Shown in pieces: positions 43,446 through 52,494 of a DNA stretch of 64,000 nucleotides. This DNA comes from Geomonas subterranea. Its GTDB lineage: Bacteria > Desulfobacterota > Desulfuromonadia > Geobacterales > Geobacteraceae. Below the pieces are notes generated by a model that ran no database searches, had not been told where the DNA came from, and saw only the letters and a program-made list of their open reading frames with translations. The stretch is from NCBI RefSeq assembly GCF_019063845.1, contig NZ_CP077683.1, forward strand, positions 1,364,001 through 1,428,000, in the 5' to 3' direction. Position 1 is the first letter of the stretch, and each line of letters starts with the position of its first letter. A program made the translations under genes and the position numbers.

Positions 43446-45215
43446 ATGAATCTTTACATGGGAAAGATGCTGGTGGTAGATCTAAGCGCTGAGTCGGTTA
43501 CGACTGAGCCGTTGCGAGCCGAGTGGCTCCGTGAGTACTGGGGTGCGTGGGGGCTGGCGCTAGCCTACTACACCGATGCAGTCTCGCCCGAGGTCGATCC
43601 CCTCGCGCCGGAAAACGCCGTGGTCATCATGACCGCCCCCCTGTGCGGGACCCTGGTGCCGCTCGCCTCCCGCATGTGCCTGGTCTCCAAGTCGCCGCAC
43701 ACCGGGACCATTTTTGAGTCAAACGTGGGGGGATCCTTCGGCCCCGAGCTGAAGTACGCCGGTTACGACGGCATCATCATCAAGGGACGCGCCAGCTCCC
43801 CCGTCTTCCTGAAGATAGACGATGACCGGGTCAGCATCGAGTGCGCCGAGCACATGGCGGGCCAGGGGATCTTCGAGACCGAGAAACTGATGGAGGCGGC
43901 CATGGGCGCCCACGGCGCCAAGACCCTCGCCATCGGACCGGCCGCCGAGAACCTGATCACCTACAGCATGATCGGCTCCGAGTCCTACCGCCAGTTCGGC
44001 CGCGGCGGGACCGGCGCCCTCTTCGGGAGCAAGAACCTGAAAGGCATCGTCTGCCGCGGCACCGGCGGCGTCCGGGTTGCCGACATGGCCAGGTTCCTGG
44101 AGCGCACCGACCACTACACGAAGAACGACCTCCTTTGCGACGACAACCTCTGGGCCAAGACCGACGGCACCCCCATCCTGGTGGAGGTAACCAACGAAAT
44201 GGGGATCCATCCCACCCGCAACTACACCAAGGGCTTCAACGGCAGGAAAGACCGGCTGAACTCCGACGCCATCCAGGCCGCCAAGCTCGGCAACCGCGCC
44301 TGCGCCTCCTGTCCCATGGCCTGCGGCAAGTTCACCCGCGTCAACTCGGCCGAGATCGAAGGGCCTGAGTACGAGACGCTCTGCCTGGGAGGATCCAACT
44401 GCGAGGTGCACGACCTCGAGGCGGTGATCCGCTTCAACCGCCTGTGCGACGACCTGGGACTCGACACCATGACCTGCGGCAGCACCATAAGCCTCGCCAT
44501 GGAGATGACCGAGAACGGCGTCCACGACTTCAAGCTCCGCTTCGGGCAGGTGGACGAGTACCTCAAGGTCGTCTACGAGATCGCCACCCTCTCCACCGAG
44601 CGCGGCCGCGACCTGGCCAAAGGGGCGAAGCACCTGGCCGCCAAGTACGGCGCGGAAGACCTCAGCATGGAGGTGAAAGGGCTCGAGATGCCCGCCTACG
44701 AGCCGCGCGGCAACTTCGGCATGGGGATCGCCTACGCCACGAGCGAGCGTGGCGCCTGCCACCTGCGCGCGTTCCCCATCTTCGCCACCGATCCGCACGA
44801 CATCGACGCGCTGGTCTCCGACGTGGTCGATGCGCAGAACGCCAACTCGATCAAGTGGTCGCTCGGCTTCTGCGACTTCTGGGGCACGATCAACACGACC
44901 ATCGAGGCGGACCTCATGTCGGCAGGGCTGGGCGAGGCGGTGAGCGCCGAGGAACTGGACCAGGCCGGCGAGCGGATCTGGACCCTGAGCCGGCTCTTCA
45001 ACCTGGCGGCCGGCTTCACGGCGGCGGACGATACGCTGCCCAAGAAGATCATGGAGCGCCCGCTTGAGGCGGGGCGCCACGAAGGGCGCGTTTTCAGCCG
45101 TCCCGACCTCGCCCGGGCCATTCAGTCCTACTACCAGCTGCGCGACTGGAGCGCCAAGGGGATCCCGTCGTCTCGCAAGCTGGCCGCCCTCGGCCTCGAC
45201 AAAAAGACCTTATAG
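43446..45215 (+). CDS. Tungsten aldehyde:ferredoxin oxidoreductase (AOR family), catalytic subunit
   Basis: 589 aa from ATG 43446 (ACGGGG upstream; a GTG two codons earlier is possible). AOR N-terminal features: YWGAWGLALAYYT, TAPLCGTLVPLASRM and NVGGSFGPELKYAGYDGI. The [4Fe-4S] ligands are Cys286, Cys289 and Cys293 (CASCPMAC) with Cys476 in LGFCDFWG. These enzymes bind a tungsten bis-pterin and oxidise aldehydes to acids with ferredoxin-type acceptors. The Fe-S subunit and an aminotransferase follow in the same operon, so aldehydes made by transamination are likely substrates. No FAD subunit gene is present. Confidence 0.93.
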   Translation: MNLYMGKMLVVDLSAESVTTEPLRAEWLREYWGAWGLALAYYTDAVSPEVDPLAPENAVVIMTAPLCGTLVPLASRMCLVSKSPHTGTIFESNVGGSFGPELKYAGYDGIIIKGRASSPVFLKIDDDRVSIECAEHMAGQGIFETEKLMEAAMGAHGAKTLAIGPAAENLITYSMIGSESYRQFGRGGTGALFGSKNLKGIVCRGTGGVRVADMARFLERTDHYTKNDLLCDDNLWAKTDGTPILVEVTNEMGIHPTRNYTKGFNGRKDRLNSDAIQAAKLGNRACASCPMACGKFTRVNSAEIEGPEYETLCLGGSNCEVHDLEAVIRFNRLCDDLGLDTMTCGSTISLAMEMTENGVHDFKLRFGQVDEYLKVVYEIATLSTERGRDLAKGAKHLAAKYGAEDLSMEVKGLEMPAYEPRGNFGMGIAYATSERGACHLRAFPIFATDPHDIDALVSDVVDAQNANSIKWSLGFCDFWGTINTTIEADLMSAGLGEAVSAEELDQAGERIWTLSRLFNLAAGFTAADDTLPKKIMERPLEAGRHEGRVFSRPDLARAIQSYYQLRDWSAKGIPSSRKLAALGLDKKTL

Positions 45216-45226
45216 GAGACCTGACC

Positions 45227-45745
45227 TTGAAAAAAGAACTCTTCGCCAACCCGGACCTCTGCACCGGCTGCAACAGGTGCACCATCGCCTGCTCCGCAAA
45301 GAATGAAGGCGTCTTTCAACCAAGCAAGGCCAGGCTGCGCGTCACCAACTTCCCGCTGCGCGGCTTCTCGGTGCCGAACGTCTGCTTCCAGTGCCCCAAG
45401 GCCAACTGCCTGGAAGCCTGCCCCAACGACGCGATGTTTCGCGGGGCGGACGGGGTGGTCCGCCTGAACCGCGATCTCTGTTCCGGGTGCGGCAACTGCG
45501 TGAACGCCTGCCCCTACGGCATGGTCGAGCAAAACGCCAAGGGGATCCCCTACAAGTGCGACCTGTGTGACGGCGATCCCGCATGCGTCAAGGAGTGCCA
45601 TGCGGAGGCACTGGTGCACGCCGCCGGGGACGCCGCACTGTTCCAGCTCAAGGCGGCGCAGATGAAAACGAGGCCCCAGTCGGGCACACCGCTCGAGAAG
45701 CGGCACAAGGTCGCCCAAACGATAAAAAGAAATTCCAGAGGCTAA
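45227..45745 (+). CDS. Four-cluster ferredoxin subunit of AOR
   Basis: 172 aa starting at TTG 45227 after TAGGAGACC. Sixteen cysteines in four groups (CTGCNRCTIAC; CFQCPKANCLEAC; CSGCGNCVNAC; CDLCDGDPACVKEC) bind four [4Fe-4S] clusters, as in the polyferredoxin partner of AOR-type enzymes and HycB-like proteins. It would carry electrons from the tungsten subunit encoded 11 bp upstream to ferredoxin or another acceptor. Cytoplasmic; no signal peptide. Confidence 0.92.
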   Translation: MKKELFANPDLCTGCNRCTIACSAKNEGVFQPSKARLRVTNFPLRGFSVPNVCFQCPKANCLEACPNDAMFRGADGVVRLNRDLCSGCGNCVNACPYGMVEQNAKGIPYKCDLCDGDPACVKECHAEALVHAAGDAALFQLKAAQMKTRPQSGTPLEKRHKVAQTIKRNSRG

Positions 45746-45818
45746 TCCTGCGGCGCGGAATGCAGTATCAAGCGCTCTACACCAGATGCTTCACCCGAAG
45801 CGACAAGGAGATTCAATA

Positions 45819-47177
45819 ATGATGAGAGATGTAGCGTATGCGAAAAGCGAAGCCCAGAGGATGCTGAACCTGCTCATGACCCCGGAGCACGAGGTTCCTG
45901 CGGCCGAGCGCGAGAAGATCGAGCAGGAGACCGTGGAGAACTTCGTCAACCACATCAACAAGGGGTGGCTCAAGTACAGAAAATCGATGACCGAGGCCGG
46001 CGACTACGCCTCCGTCGAGTGGACCGGACAGGGCTCCATCCTCACCGACACCCGCGGCCGCGAGTTCATCGACATCCTGGGCGGCTTCGGCCTCTACTCA
46101 GCCGGGATCAGGCATCCCAAGATCGTCGCCGCCGCCAAGGCCCAGCTCGACCGCAGCCCCCAGTACAGCCAGGAGATGCTCGACCCGCTGCGCGCCCACC
46201 TGGGCAAGGTGCTCGCCCACCTGCTCCCCGGCGACATCCAGTACGGCTTCTTCATCAACTCCGGCACCGAGGCGGTGGACGGCGCCATGAAGCTCGCCAA
46301 GCTCTACACCGGCAAGGCAGGCTTCATCTCCACCGAGCGCGCCTTCCACGGCAAGACCCTTGGGCCGCTGACCCTCATGGGCAAGGCGATGTACCGCGAG
46401 CCGCTTCTGCCGCTTCTGGGCAACGTGCGCCACGTTCCTTACGGCGACGCCGCGGCGGTCGAGAAGGCAATCGTGTCTGCGCACCAGGTGGGTGACGGCA
46501 TCGCCGCCATGATTGCCGAGCCGATCCAGGGCGAGGCCGGCGCCATCATCCCGCCGGACGATTACTGGCCGAAACTGCGCGAGATCTGCGACAAGTACGG
46601 CGTGCTCCTGATCGCCGACGAGGTGCAGACCGGTCTCGGGCGCACCGGCACCCTCTTCGGGGTGGACCACTGGAACGTGACCCCGGACATCATCTGCCTG
46701 GGCAAGGCCCTGGGGGGGGGCGTCATCCCCTGCTCCGGCTTCTTTGCCAGCAAGAAGGTGTGGGAATGCATGGAGCCGAACCCCTTCATGCACTCCACCA
46801 CCACCGGCGGCAACCCGATCGCCTGCGCCGCGGCTTTGGCCTACATCAACGTGATGCTGGAAGAGGATCTGCCGCGCCAGGCGCGCGAGAAAGGGGAGTA
46901 CATCGTCTCGAAGCTGGAGGGTCTGAAGGCGAAGTACCCGCAGGTCCTGAAAGAAGTGCGCGGCAAGGGGCTCCTGATCGGCATGGACTTCCCGACCGAC
47001 GAGATGGGTTGGCAGGTCGCCTCCGGCATGTTCACCCGCCGCGTGCTGACCGCCGGCACCTTCATAAACGCGAAGAGCATCAGGATCGAGCCCGCCCTGA
47101 CCATCGGCTACGACCTCATCGACGAGATGCTGGTCAGGCTCGAAGACGTCTTCAAGAGCATCGCCGGCAAGGCCTAG
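45819..47177 (+). CDS. Class III aminotransferase, putrescine aminotransferase type (copy 1)
   Basis: About 452 aa from ATG 45819 with AAGGAG 8 nt upstream. It resembles E. coli putrescine aminotransferase in its N-terminal arm (NHINKGWLKYRKSMTEAGDY), in NSGTEAVDGAMKLAK, in the PLP aspartate of LLIADEVQTGLGRTG and in the PLP lysine of CLGKALGGGVIP. The reaction would be diamine (or omega-amino acid) plus 2-oxoglutarate to aminoaldehyde plus glutamate. As the third gene of the AOR operon, it would hand its aldehyde product to AOR. A second copy at 53771 is about 99% identical in DNA. Confidence 0.88.
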   Translation: MMRDVAYAKSEAQRMLNLLMTPEHEVPAAEREKIEQETVENFVNHINKGWLKYRKSMTEAGDYASVEWTGQGSILTDTRGREFIDILGGFGLYSAGIRHPKIVAAAKAQLDRSPQYSQEMLDPLRAHLGKVLAHLLPGDIQYGFFINSGTEAVDGAMKLAKLYTGKAGFISTERAFHGKTLGPLTLMGKAMYREPLLPLLGNVRHVPYGDAAAVEKAIVSAHQVGDGIAAMIAEPIQGEAGAIIPPDDYWPKLREICDKYGVLLIADEVQTGLGRTGTLFGVDHWNVTPDIICLGKALGGGVIPCSGFFASKKVWECMEPNPFMHSTTTGGNPIACAAALAYINVMLEEDLPRQAREKGEYIVSKLEGLKAKYPQVLKEVRGKGLLIGMDFPTDEMGWQVASGMFTRRVLTAGTFINAKSIRIEPALTIGYDLIDEMLVRLEDVFKSIAGKA

Positions 47178-47288
47178 CCGATCCCTTGGGGGGACGAGGC
47201 TCCAGCGTCCTCGTCTCCCCGAAGATTTCTCGAACAACCGGTGCAGCCGGCGCTGTAGCCGACGCAACGATGCGCTGCCACTCGCGTC

Positions 47289-47321
47289 GCCCCCTTTGCG
47301 AAGGGGGGACAGGGGGGATTT
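47289..47321. repeat. Dispersed intergenic repeat, CCCCCTTTGCGAAGGGGGGACA family
   Basis: A second copy lies at 56865-56900. Both are between genes. Short open frames through this element are artefacts widely seen in Geobacter-like genomes. Confidence 0.6.
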
Positions 47322-47342
47322 GCATTCCATGACAAAACAATG

Positions 47343-47377
47343 AGAAGGGGGGTGTCGCTCACGCGCGCCCCCCTTCT
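47343..47377 (+). terminator. GC-rich hairpin at the end of the AOR operon
   Basis: AGAAGGGGGG pairs with CCCCCCTTCT around a 15-nt loop, without a strong T-tract. A second hairpin lies just before it at about 47190-47220. Confidence 0.4.
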
Positions 47378-47444
47378 TCGGTAACAGCGCAGCACCGGCC
47401 GTTTACCGCAACCACTTAAACCTCTGCCTTAAAGGTGAACCACC

Positions 47445-48284
47445 ATGCTTTCCGTACTCTTCGGCCTCGCGACCGCCTTCTGCTGGGGAACCTGCGACTT
47501 CATAGGCGGGACCAGCAGTCGCCGCACCGGCGCCTTCTTCATGACCCTCGCAACCATCGCCTCAGGCCTCGCCATGCTGATCCCGGTTGCCTTGATGGTG
47601 CGGGAGACGCCGCCGACTGCAGCGGGATGGGCGCTCAACATGATTGCCGGCGGCTTCGACGCCCTTGGGATCCTCCTGCTGTACCGGTCCATGAAGCTCG
47701 GAAGGCTGAGCCTCGCAGCCCCCCTTTCCGCGCTCACAGCCGCCACCATTCCGGTCATCGTGGGGATGGCGACCCAGGGCGTTCCGGACCGGAAGGTGGT
47801 CCTCGGCCTGGCGCTGGTACTGGCCTCGGTCTGGTTGTTATGCCGCGAGCAGTCGGAGGGGCCGGCGGAGCCCCTAAGGCCCGTTCACGTCTGGCTACCG
47901 CTACTTTCCGGGAGCTGCCTTGGGCTCTTCCTGGTCCTCATGCATAGCGCGAGCAGCGGAGCCGTGCTCTGGCCGATGGTTGCGGTCCGCTGCGGCGGCG
48001 TCCTGGTGCTGCTGCTGTTTCTGGCTGCGGGCAGACAGGGGGGAGGCGACTGGGGCGCACTCCCCTGGAGAATGGTCCTCCTCAACGCCTTTCTTGACGT
48101 TTGCGGCAACGGATTTTATATCATGGCCGGGCATTCGGGACGGATGGACGTGGCCGCGGTGCTCAGTTCGCTGTTTCCGGGGGCCACCGTTTTTCTGGCC
48201 TGGCTGATTCTCAAGGAGAGGGTTTCCATGGTGCAGTTAGGGGGGGTCGCGACGGCGCTGGCAGCAATCGCGCTATTGACCTGA
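47445..48284 (+). CDS. EamA/DMT-superfamily transporter
   Basis: 279 aa with about ten hydrophobic segments in two repeats, the hallmark of drug/metabolite (EamA) transporters: FGLATAFCWGTCDFIGG starts repeat 1 and HVWLPLLSGSCLGLFLVLM repeat 2; the C-terminal LILKERVSMVQLGGVATAL is typical. Members export or import amino acids and related metabolites; direction and substrate are unknown. GGTG lies upstream of the ATG at 47445. It sits between the AOR operon and the convergent MoaD-like gene, so a role in the same metabolism is possible. No sigma54 element was seen before it. Confidence 0.85.
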   Translation: MLSVLFGLATAFCWGTCDFIGGTSSRRTGAFFMTLATIASGLAMLIPVALMVRETPPTAAGWALNMIAGGFDALGILLLYRSMKLGRLSLAAPLSALTAATIPVIVGMATQGVPDRKVVLGLALVLASVWLLCREQSEGPAEPLRPVHVWLPLLSGSCLGLFLVLMHSASSGAVLWPMVAVRCGGVLVLLLFLAAGRQGGGDWGALPWRMVLLNAFLDVCGNGFYIMAGHSGRMDVAAVLSSLFPGATVFLAWLILKERVSMVQLGGVATALAAIALLT

Positions 48285-48296
48285 GGGGTCTAGGCA

Positions 48297-48521
48297 TCAT
48301 CCGCCGGAGACCAGCGGGAACAGTGCCAGGGTGTCGCCGTCCTTCAGCACGTGGTCGAGCGTCGCCGGCGCGCCGTTTATGAGGACCACGCCGGGGCCCG
48401 GATCGGCGAATTTCAGTTCGGCGATGCCGGTCCGTACCGAGGTTCCCGGGGCGTACTCGCGTACGGAGACCTTGAACCTGCCGATGCGGTAGTGGGCAAA
48501 AAGCTTTACGGTTACCTTCAT
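48297..48521 (-). CDS. MoaD/ThiS-like sulfur carrier, probably for the tungsten cofactor
   Basis: 74 aa from ATG 48521 (GGAG upstream). A ubiquitin-like fold ending in the Gly-Gly tail (LFPLVSGG) that is adenylated and thiocarboxylated. Together with the ThiF-like protein at 42121 it brackets the AOR operon. MoaD-like genes next to AOR genes are a known arrangement, interpreted as a pterin-cofactor sulfur donor dedicated to the tungsten enzyme. It lies 58 bp downstream of gabT on the same strand, with a GC hairpin (48543-48571) in the gap. Confidence 0.88.
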   Translation of the reverse strand: MKVTVKLFAHYRIGRFKVSVREYAPGTSVRTGIAELKFADPGPGVVLINGAPATLDHVLKDGDTLALFPLVSGG

Positions 48522-48579
48522 GAGCGCTCCGGATGCTAAAGTGCAGCCGGCGGGAAAACCCCGCCGGCTGCGGTTCAAG

Positions 48580-49881
48580 CTACCCCCTCAACTCCTGCAG
48601 GGACTCCTCCATGATGGACATGCCGCGCTCGAGCTCGGCGTCGGTGATTACCAGCGGCATCAGGGTCCTGATCACGTTGCCGTGGTTGCCGCAGGAAAGA
48701 ACCACCAGCCCTTTCTGGTAGCAGAGGTTGACCAGCTTTTTCGCCTCCGCCGCTGCCGGCTCCTTGCTCTCCCGGTCGCGCACCAGCTCCAGCGCCAGCA
48801 TCGGCCCCTTGCCGCGCACCTCGCCGATGATCTCGTGGCGCTTTTGCATCTCGTCGAAGCGGGCGCGCATCTTGACGCCGAGTTCCTCGGCGCGCGCAAG
48901 CAGGCCGTCCTCGGTGAATATCTCCAGTACCGCCCGCGCCGCGGCCAACGCGATGGGATTCCCTCCGTAGGTCCCTCCGAGCCCACCTACGTGCGGCGCG
49001 CTCATTACCTCTGACTTCCCGGTTACGGCGGAGATCGGGAGTCCCCCTCCCAGGCTCTTGGCGGTGGTGACCAGGTCGGGGACCACATCCCAGTGATCGA
49101 TGGCAAACAGCTTGCCGGTGCGCCCCATACCGGTCTGCACCTCGTCGATGATCAGCATGATCCCGTGTTTGTCGCAGATCTCGCGCAGCCTGGGGAAGTA
49201 TTCGGGCGGCGGCGTGACGAAGCCACCCTCCCCCTGGATCGGCTCAGCGATGACGGCGGCAGTCTTCTCTGCGGCGACGTGGCTTATGAAGAATTCCTCC
49301 AGGTGCTCGGCACAAGCCGTGTTGCAACTGGGGTGCTTGAGCCCGAACGGGCAGCGGTAGCAGTAAGCGAAGGGCATCCGGTAGATTTCCGGCGCGAACG
49401 GGCCGAAACCTAGTTTGTACGGCTTCACCTTGCTGGTGAGGGTCATGGTGAGGTTGGTCCGTCCGTGAAAGCCGTTCTCGAAGGCGATCACCGAGGGGCG
49501 TCCGGTGGCGTGGCGCGCGATCTTGATGGCGTTCTCCACCGCCTCCGCGCCGGAGTTGAGGAAGATGGTCATCTTGTCCCCGTCGCCCGGCGCCAGCCCG
49601 TTCAACCTCGCCGCGAGGTCGATGTACAGGTCGTAGGGAACGATGTGGAAGCAGGTGTGCAGGAACTTTTCGGCTTGGTCCTTCACGGCGGCGACGACCT
49701 TCGGATGGCAGTGCCCGACGTTGGCGACGCCGATCCCACCGGCGAAGTCGATCAGCTCGCGACCTTCCGTATCCACGATAATGGCACCGCGGGCCTCCTT
49801 GACGAAGGACGGGGACAAGATGCTCACACCGGGCGGTACATGCTTGTTGCGCAACGCTTGCGACACTTCTGTGGTTCTCAT
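48580..49881 (-). CDS. gabT: 4-aminobutyrate aminotransferase
   Basis: 433 aa from ATG 49881 (AAAGGAG upstream). Class III features: IDFAGGIGVANVGHCHPKVV, NSGAEAVENAIKIAR, IIDEVQTGMGRTGK and PLP lysine in TTAKSLGGGLPIS. It matches the GabT/PuuE branch, converting GABA (or 5-aminovalerate, beta-alanine-like omega-amino acids) to a semialdehyde. It would take the GABA made by the putrescine-type aminotransferase plus AOR, producing succinate semialdehyde, another possible AOR substrate. It is divergent from the sigma54 activator, with paired activator sites in between. Confidence 0.9.
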   Translation of the reverse strand: MRTTEVSQALRNKHVPPGVSILSPSFVKEARGAIIVDTEGRELIDFAGGIGVANVGHCHPKVVAAVKDQAEKFLHTCFHIVPYDLYIDLAARLNGLAPGDGDKMTIFLNSGAEAVENAIKIARHATGRPSVIAFENGFHGRTNLTMTLTSKVKPYKLGFGPFAPEIYRMPFAYCYRCPFGLKHPSCNTACAEHLEEFFISHVAAEKTAAVIAEPIQGEGGFVTPPPEYFPRLREICDKHGIMLIIDEVQTGMGRTGKLFAIDHWDVVPDLVTTAKSLGGGLPISAVTGKSEVMSAPHVGGLGGTYGGNPIALAAARAVLEIFTEDGLLARAEELGVKMRARFDEMQKRHEIIGEVRGKGPMLALELVRDRESKEPAAAEAKKLVNLCYQKGLVVLSCGNHGNVIRTLMPLVITDAELERGMSIMEESLQELRG

Positions 49882-50079
49882 CGATTCTGGCTCCTTTGAC
49901 TGAAGTAGATTGCATGCGCGCCCGGTGCATGCGGCCGGGCACCAGGTAACCTGCGTTATCAAGGAACGTACCAAACATCTGCCGCCTCTTTTCACCCCTG
50001 CTTTTCCCCTTTTTCCCCCACCTTGCGTCGCATGGCCCATCCCCTCCCCTGCCAACTCTCCCATTAGCCGGCACCGGGT

Positions 50080-50114
50080 GATGCCCCGCTGCATCCCGGA
50101 TGCGAATCCGCATC
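50080..50114. promoter_or_regulatory. Tandem pair of perfect GATGC-N6-GCATC activator sites
   Basis: Sites at 50080-50095 and 50099-50114, 19 bp start to start, both perfect. They lie about 200 bp upstream of gabT and 270 bp upstream of the activator gene. Confidence 0.65.
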
Positions 50115-50319
50115 ACCCCCGGCATCACGGTGAGCATCCTCTCAGGCTGCCCCAGAGGTTCAAGGGAGGAAAACCGGGGGCTCGACGAACGGGCCGACTC
50201 CCCCTCCAGCGTGGTCCGACGCAGCAAGTGTGCACTATTCTCACCCGGAGCCTTCCCCGTATACGGAATAGGCGCGGATCGTGAATATATCGGGGCGCGG
50301 CATTCCTTCTTGCATTTTT

Positions 50320-50335
50320 GATGCAGCTATGCATT
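50320..50335. promoter_or_regulatory. GATGC-N6-GCATT site just upstream of the activator gene
   Basis: One mismatch to the palindrome. It ends 45 bp before the activator ATG (50381), a position suited to autorepression. Confidence 0.55.
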
Positions 50336-50380
50336 TATTGGCACACCACGGCATCTAAACCGCCGTGGCAGGAGATCCAG

Positions 50381-52162
50381 ATGACCATCATGGCCGATTT
50401 CGTGGGCGAAAACGCCCCGACCCCCGAGCAGACCCACCAGGACGCTTTTAATGCAGCGCAGTACAACGCCATGGGCGACGGCATCATCTCGGTAGACACA
50501 TCCGGAACCGTGCTCCTGTCGGACCGGGTGAGCCGGGTGAGCCTCGACATCTACCCCGGGAGTTCGCTGAGCGGTCAGTACCCGTCGCTTTGGGGCAAGG
50601 TGGTCGAAACCATGCGCGACCGCAGGCCGCGCTTCGAGCTGTCGGTCCAGAGGGGCGAAACGAGCTTTTTGGTTACGGTGAGCCCGGTCATGGTCGACGA
50701 CGAGGTCTCCGGCGCCATCTGCGTCTTCGTGGAGAACACCGATCTCGAAATCATGACCAGGCAGTTGCGCTCGTTCCGGGAACTGACCAAGGAACTGGCG
50801 GCCATCATCGACTCCTCTTCCGAAGGGCTCTGGGTCTTCGACGGCTACGGCGTGGTGCTGCGCATCAACCCGGCCGCCGAGCGCAACAACCGGGTCAAGA
50901 AGGAAGTGGTGGTCGGCCTGACCGCGCGCGAACTGATCGAGCAGGGGTACATGGAGCGCTCGCCTGCCCTGGAGGTGCTCGGGTCGAAGTGCGTGGTCAA
51001 CATGCTGGTCAACGAGGGGAACAGGAAGCTGATCGTCACCGGCACGCCGGTTTTCGGCGACGAGGGGGGCATCATCAGGGTGGTGGTCTCGGAGCGGGAC
51101 ATCACCGAGATCGACAAGCTGCAGCGAGAGCTGGAGGACCAGGAGGCCATCAAGGGGCAGTTCTGGCACCACATGCTGGAGCAGCAGCAGGCCGAACTCG
51201 CCTCCCAGACCATCATCGCCAAGAGCCCGCGCATGATCACCGCCCTGCGCCAGGCGGTCAAGGTGAGCTCCGCCGACTCGACCGTGCTGATCCATGGCGA
51301 ATCCGGCGTCGGCAAGGGGCTCTTTGCCGACCTGATCCACAAGAATTCGAGCCGCAGCGCCAAGCCCATCATCAAGCTCAACTGCGGCGCCATCCCGGAA
51401 TCCCTCATCGAGTCCGAACTCTTCGGGCACGAGCGCGGTGCCTTCACCGGCGCCCAGACGGCCAAGCCCGGCTACCTCGAACTCGCAGACAACGGCATCC
51501 TCTTCCTGGACGAGATCGCCGAACTCCCGCTGGCGTCCCAGGTGAAGCTTTTGCGCTTTCTCGAGGACGGGCGGGTGACCAGGCTCGGCGGCACCACCGG
51601 TCGGACCGTCGACGTGCGCATCATCGCCGCCACCCACCGGGACCTGGAGAAGATGGTGGTGGAAAAGACCTTCCGCCTCGACCTCTACTACCGCCTCAAC
51701 GTGATCCCGCTCTACATCCCCGCGCTGCGCGAACGCCAGGAATGCCTGTTGCCGCTCATCCGCCACTACATCGACTATTTCAGCCAGAAGGTCGGCAAGC
51801 AGAAGCGGCTGGCGCGCGCCGCCCTCGACGCCCTGCTCGCCTACGGCTATCCCGGCAACGTGCGGGAACTGATGAACCTGTGCGAGCGGCTGGTGGTCAT
51901 GTCCGAGACCGAGGTGATCGACCTGCAGGACCTCCCCAAGCAGCTTTTCGGCAACGTCGAGGAAAAGCCCCTGTCGCAGTCCGAGCAGACCCTGCCGGTG
52001 TGGCCCGGGGACATGACACTGGAGCAGATCCTGGAAAGCGTGGAACGCTCCCTGTTGAGCGACGCCATGAAGGAGCACGGCAACCAGTACCGGATCGCGG
52101 AGTCACTGGGGATCAACCAGTCCACCGTGGCCCGCAAGCTCAAGAAGTACGGCATTTCCTAG
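50381..52162 (+). CDS. TyrR-like sigma54-dependent activator (PAS-PAS-AAA+-HTH)
   Basis: 593 aa from ATG 50381 (AGGAGA upstream). Two PAS-like sensor segments (about 25-135 and 145-265), a linker coiled coil, then AAA+ with Walker A GESGVGKG (about 304-311), the sigma54-contact motif GAFTGA (about 353-358) and Walker B LFLDEIAEL. The C-terminal HTH HGNQYRIAESLGINQSTVAR is of the TyrR/Fis type. There is no receiver domain, so it probably senses a small molecule. Its recognition helix type normally binds palindromes with a 6-bp spacer, matching the GATGC-N6-GCATC sites around it. Confidence 0.93.
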   Translation: MTIMADFVGENAPTPEQTHQDAFNAAQYNAMGDGIISVDTSGTVLLSDRVSRVSLDIYPGSSLSGQYPSLWGKVVETMRDRRPRFELSVQRGETSFLVTVSPVMVDDEVSGAICVFVENTDLEIMTRQLRSFRELTKELAAIIDSSSEGLWVFDGYGVVLRINPAAERNNRVKKEVVVGLTARELIEQGYMERSPALEVLGSKCVVNMLVNEGNRKLIVTGTPVFGDEGGIIRVVVSERDITEIDKLQRELEDQEAIKGQFWHHMLEQQQAELASQTIIAKSPRMITALRQAVKVSSADSTVLIHGESGVGKGLFADLIHKNSSRSAKPIIKLNCGAIPESLIESELFGHERGAFTGAQTAKPGYLELADNGILFLDEIAELPLASQVKLLRFLEDGRVTRLGGTTGRTVDVRIIAATHRDLEKMVVEKTFRLDLYYRLNVIPLYIPALRERQECLLPLIRHYIDYFSQKVGKQKRLARAALDALLAYGYPGNVRELMNLCERLVVMSETEVIDLQDLPKQLFGNVEEKPLSQSEQTLPVWPGDMTLEQILESVERSLLSDAMKEHGNQYRIAESLGINQSTVARKLKKYGIS

Positions 52163-52192
52163 CTCCCCACCGCCCTCTTCCCCACCGTGGCG

Positions 52193-52227
52193 GATGCCTC
52201 GCCGCATCCATGATTCCAATATGCATC
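52193..52227. promoter_or_regulatory. Tandem pair of GATGC-N6-GCATC activator sites (porin gene)
   Basis: GATGC-N6-GCATC at 52193-52208 (perfect) and GATTC-N6-GCATC at 52212-52227 (one mismatch), 19 bp start to start, about 165-200 bp upstream of the sigma54 promoter at 52391. Confidence 0.65.
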
Positions 52228-52390
52228 AAACGGGGGTTGTTGACAGTCGTCTCGCCCCCTCGCCCGCCACCACGCAACGCCCACCGCCCCCCCTCTCGCA
52301 CGCCTAACGCCTCCAAATCACCACTCAGACGACATTTTTTCCGGATTCCCCGGGTCACAGGCGCGGATCGCCGCGCTCCGTATACGCATC

Positions 52391-52406
52391 TGGCACACCT
52401 CGTGCT
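52391..52406 (+). promoter_or_regulatory. Sigma54 promoter of the porin gene
   Basis: TGGCAC-ACCTC-GTGCT with exact GG-N10-GC spacing. Predicted start near 52416, about 80 nt before the ATG at 52495. Confidence 0.8.
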
Positions 52407-52494
52407 GATCATCCCGCCCAACAGTCTTTCATTAGTAATTTGCAGATGCAGGGCAGTCATAAAAAACTGTTGCACTTACCCAAAGGAGGAAGAA

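Larger units (their letters stand above)
49882..50380. other. Divergent regulatory region between gabT and the activator gene
   Basis: Holds three GATGC-N6-GCATC-type sites (50080, 50099, 50320). A sigma54-like TGGCAC..GGCAT at 50339-50354 has only N9 spacing. No gene seen. Confidence 0.55.

Noticed and set aside
49924-49945. A sigma54 promoter for gabT on the minus strand
   Set aside because: The best candidate (TGGTGC..CCGCA) also has 9-bp spacing and weak elements.
50339-50354. Sigma54-like TGGCACACCACGGCAT before the activator gene
   Set aside because: GG and GC are separated by only 9 bp, which normally abolishes sigma54 promoter function. Kept only as a remark.
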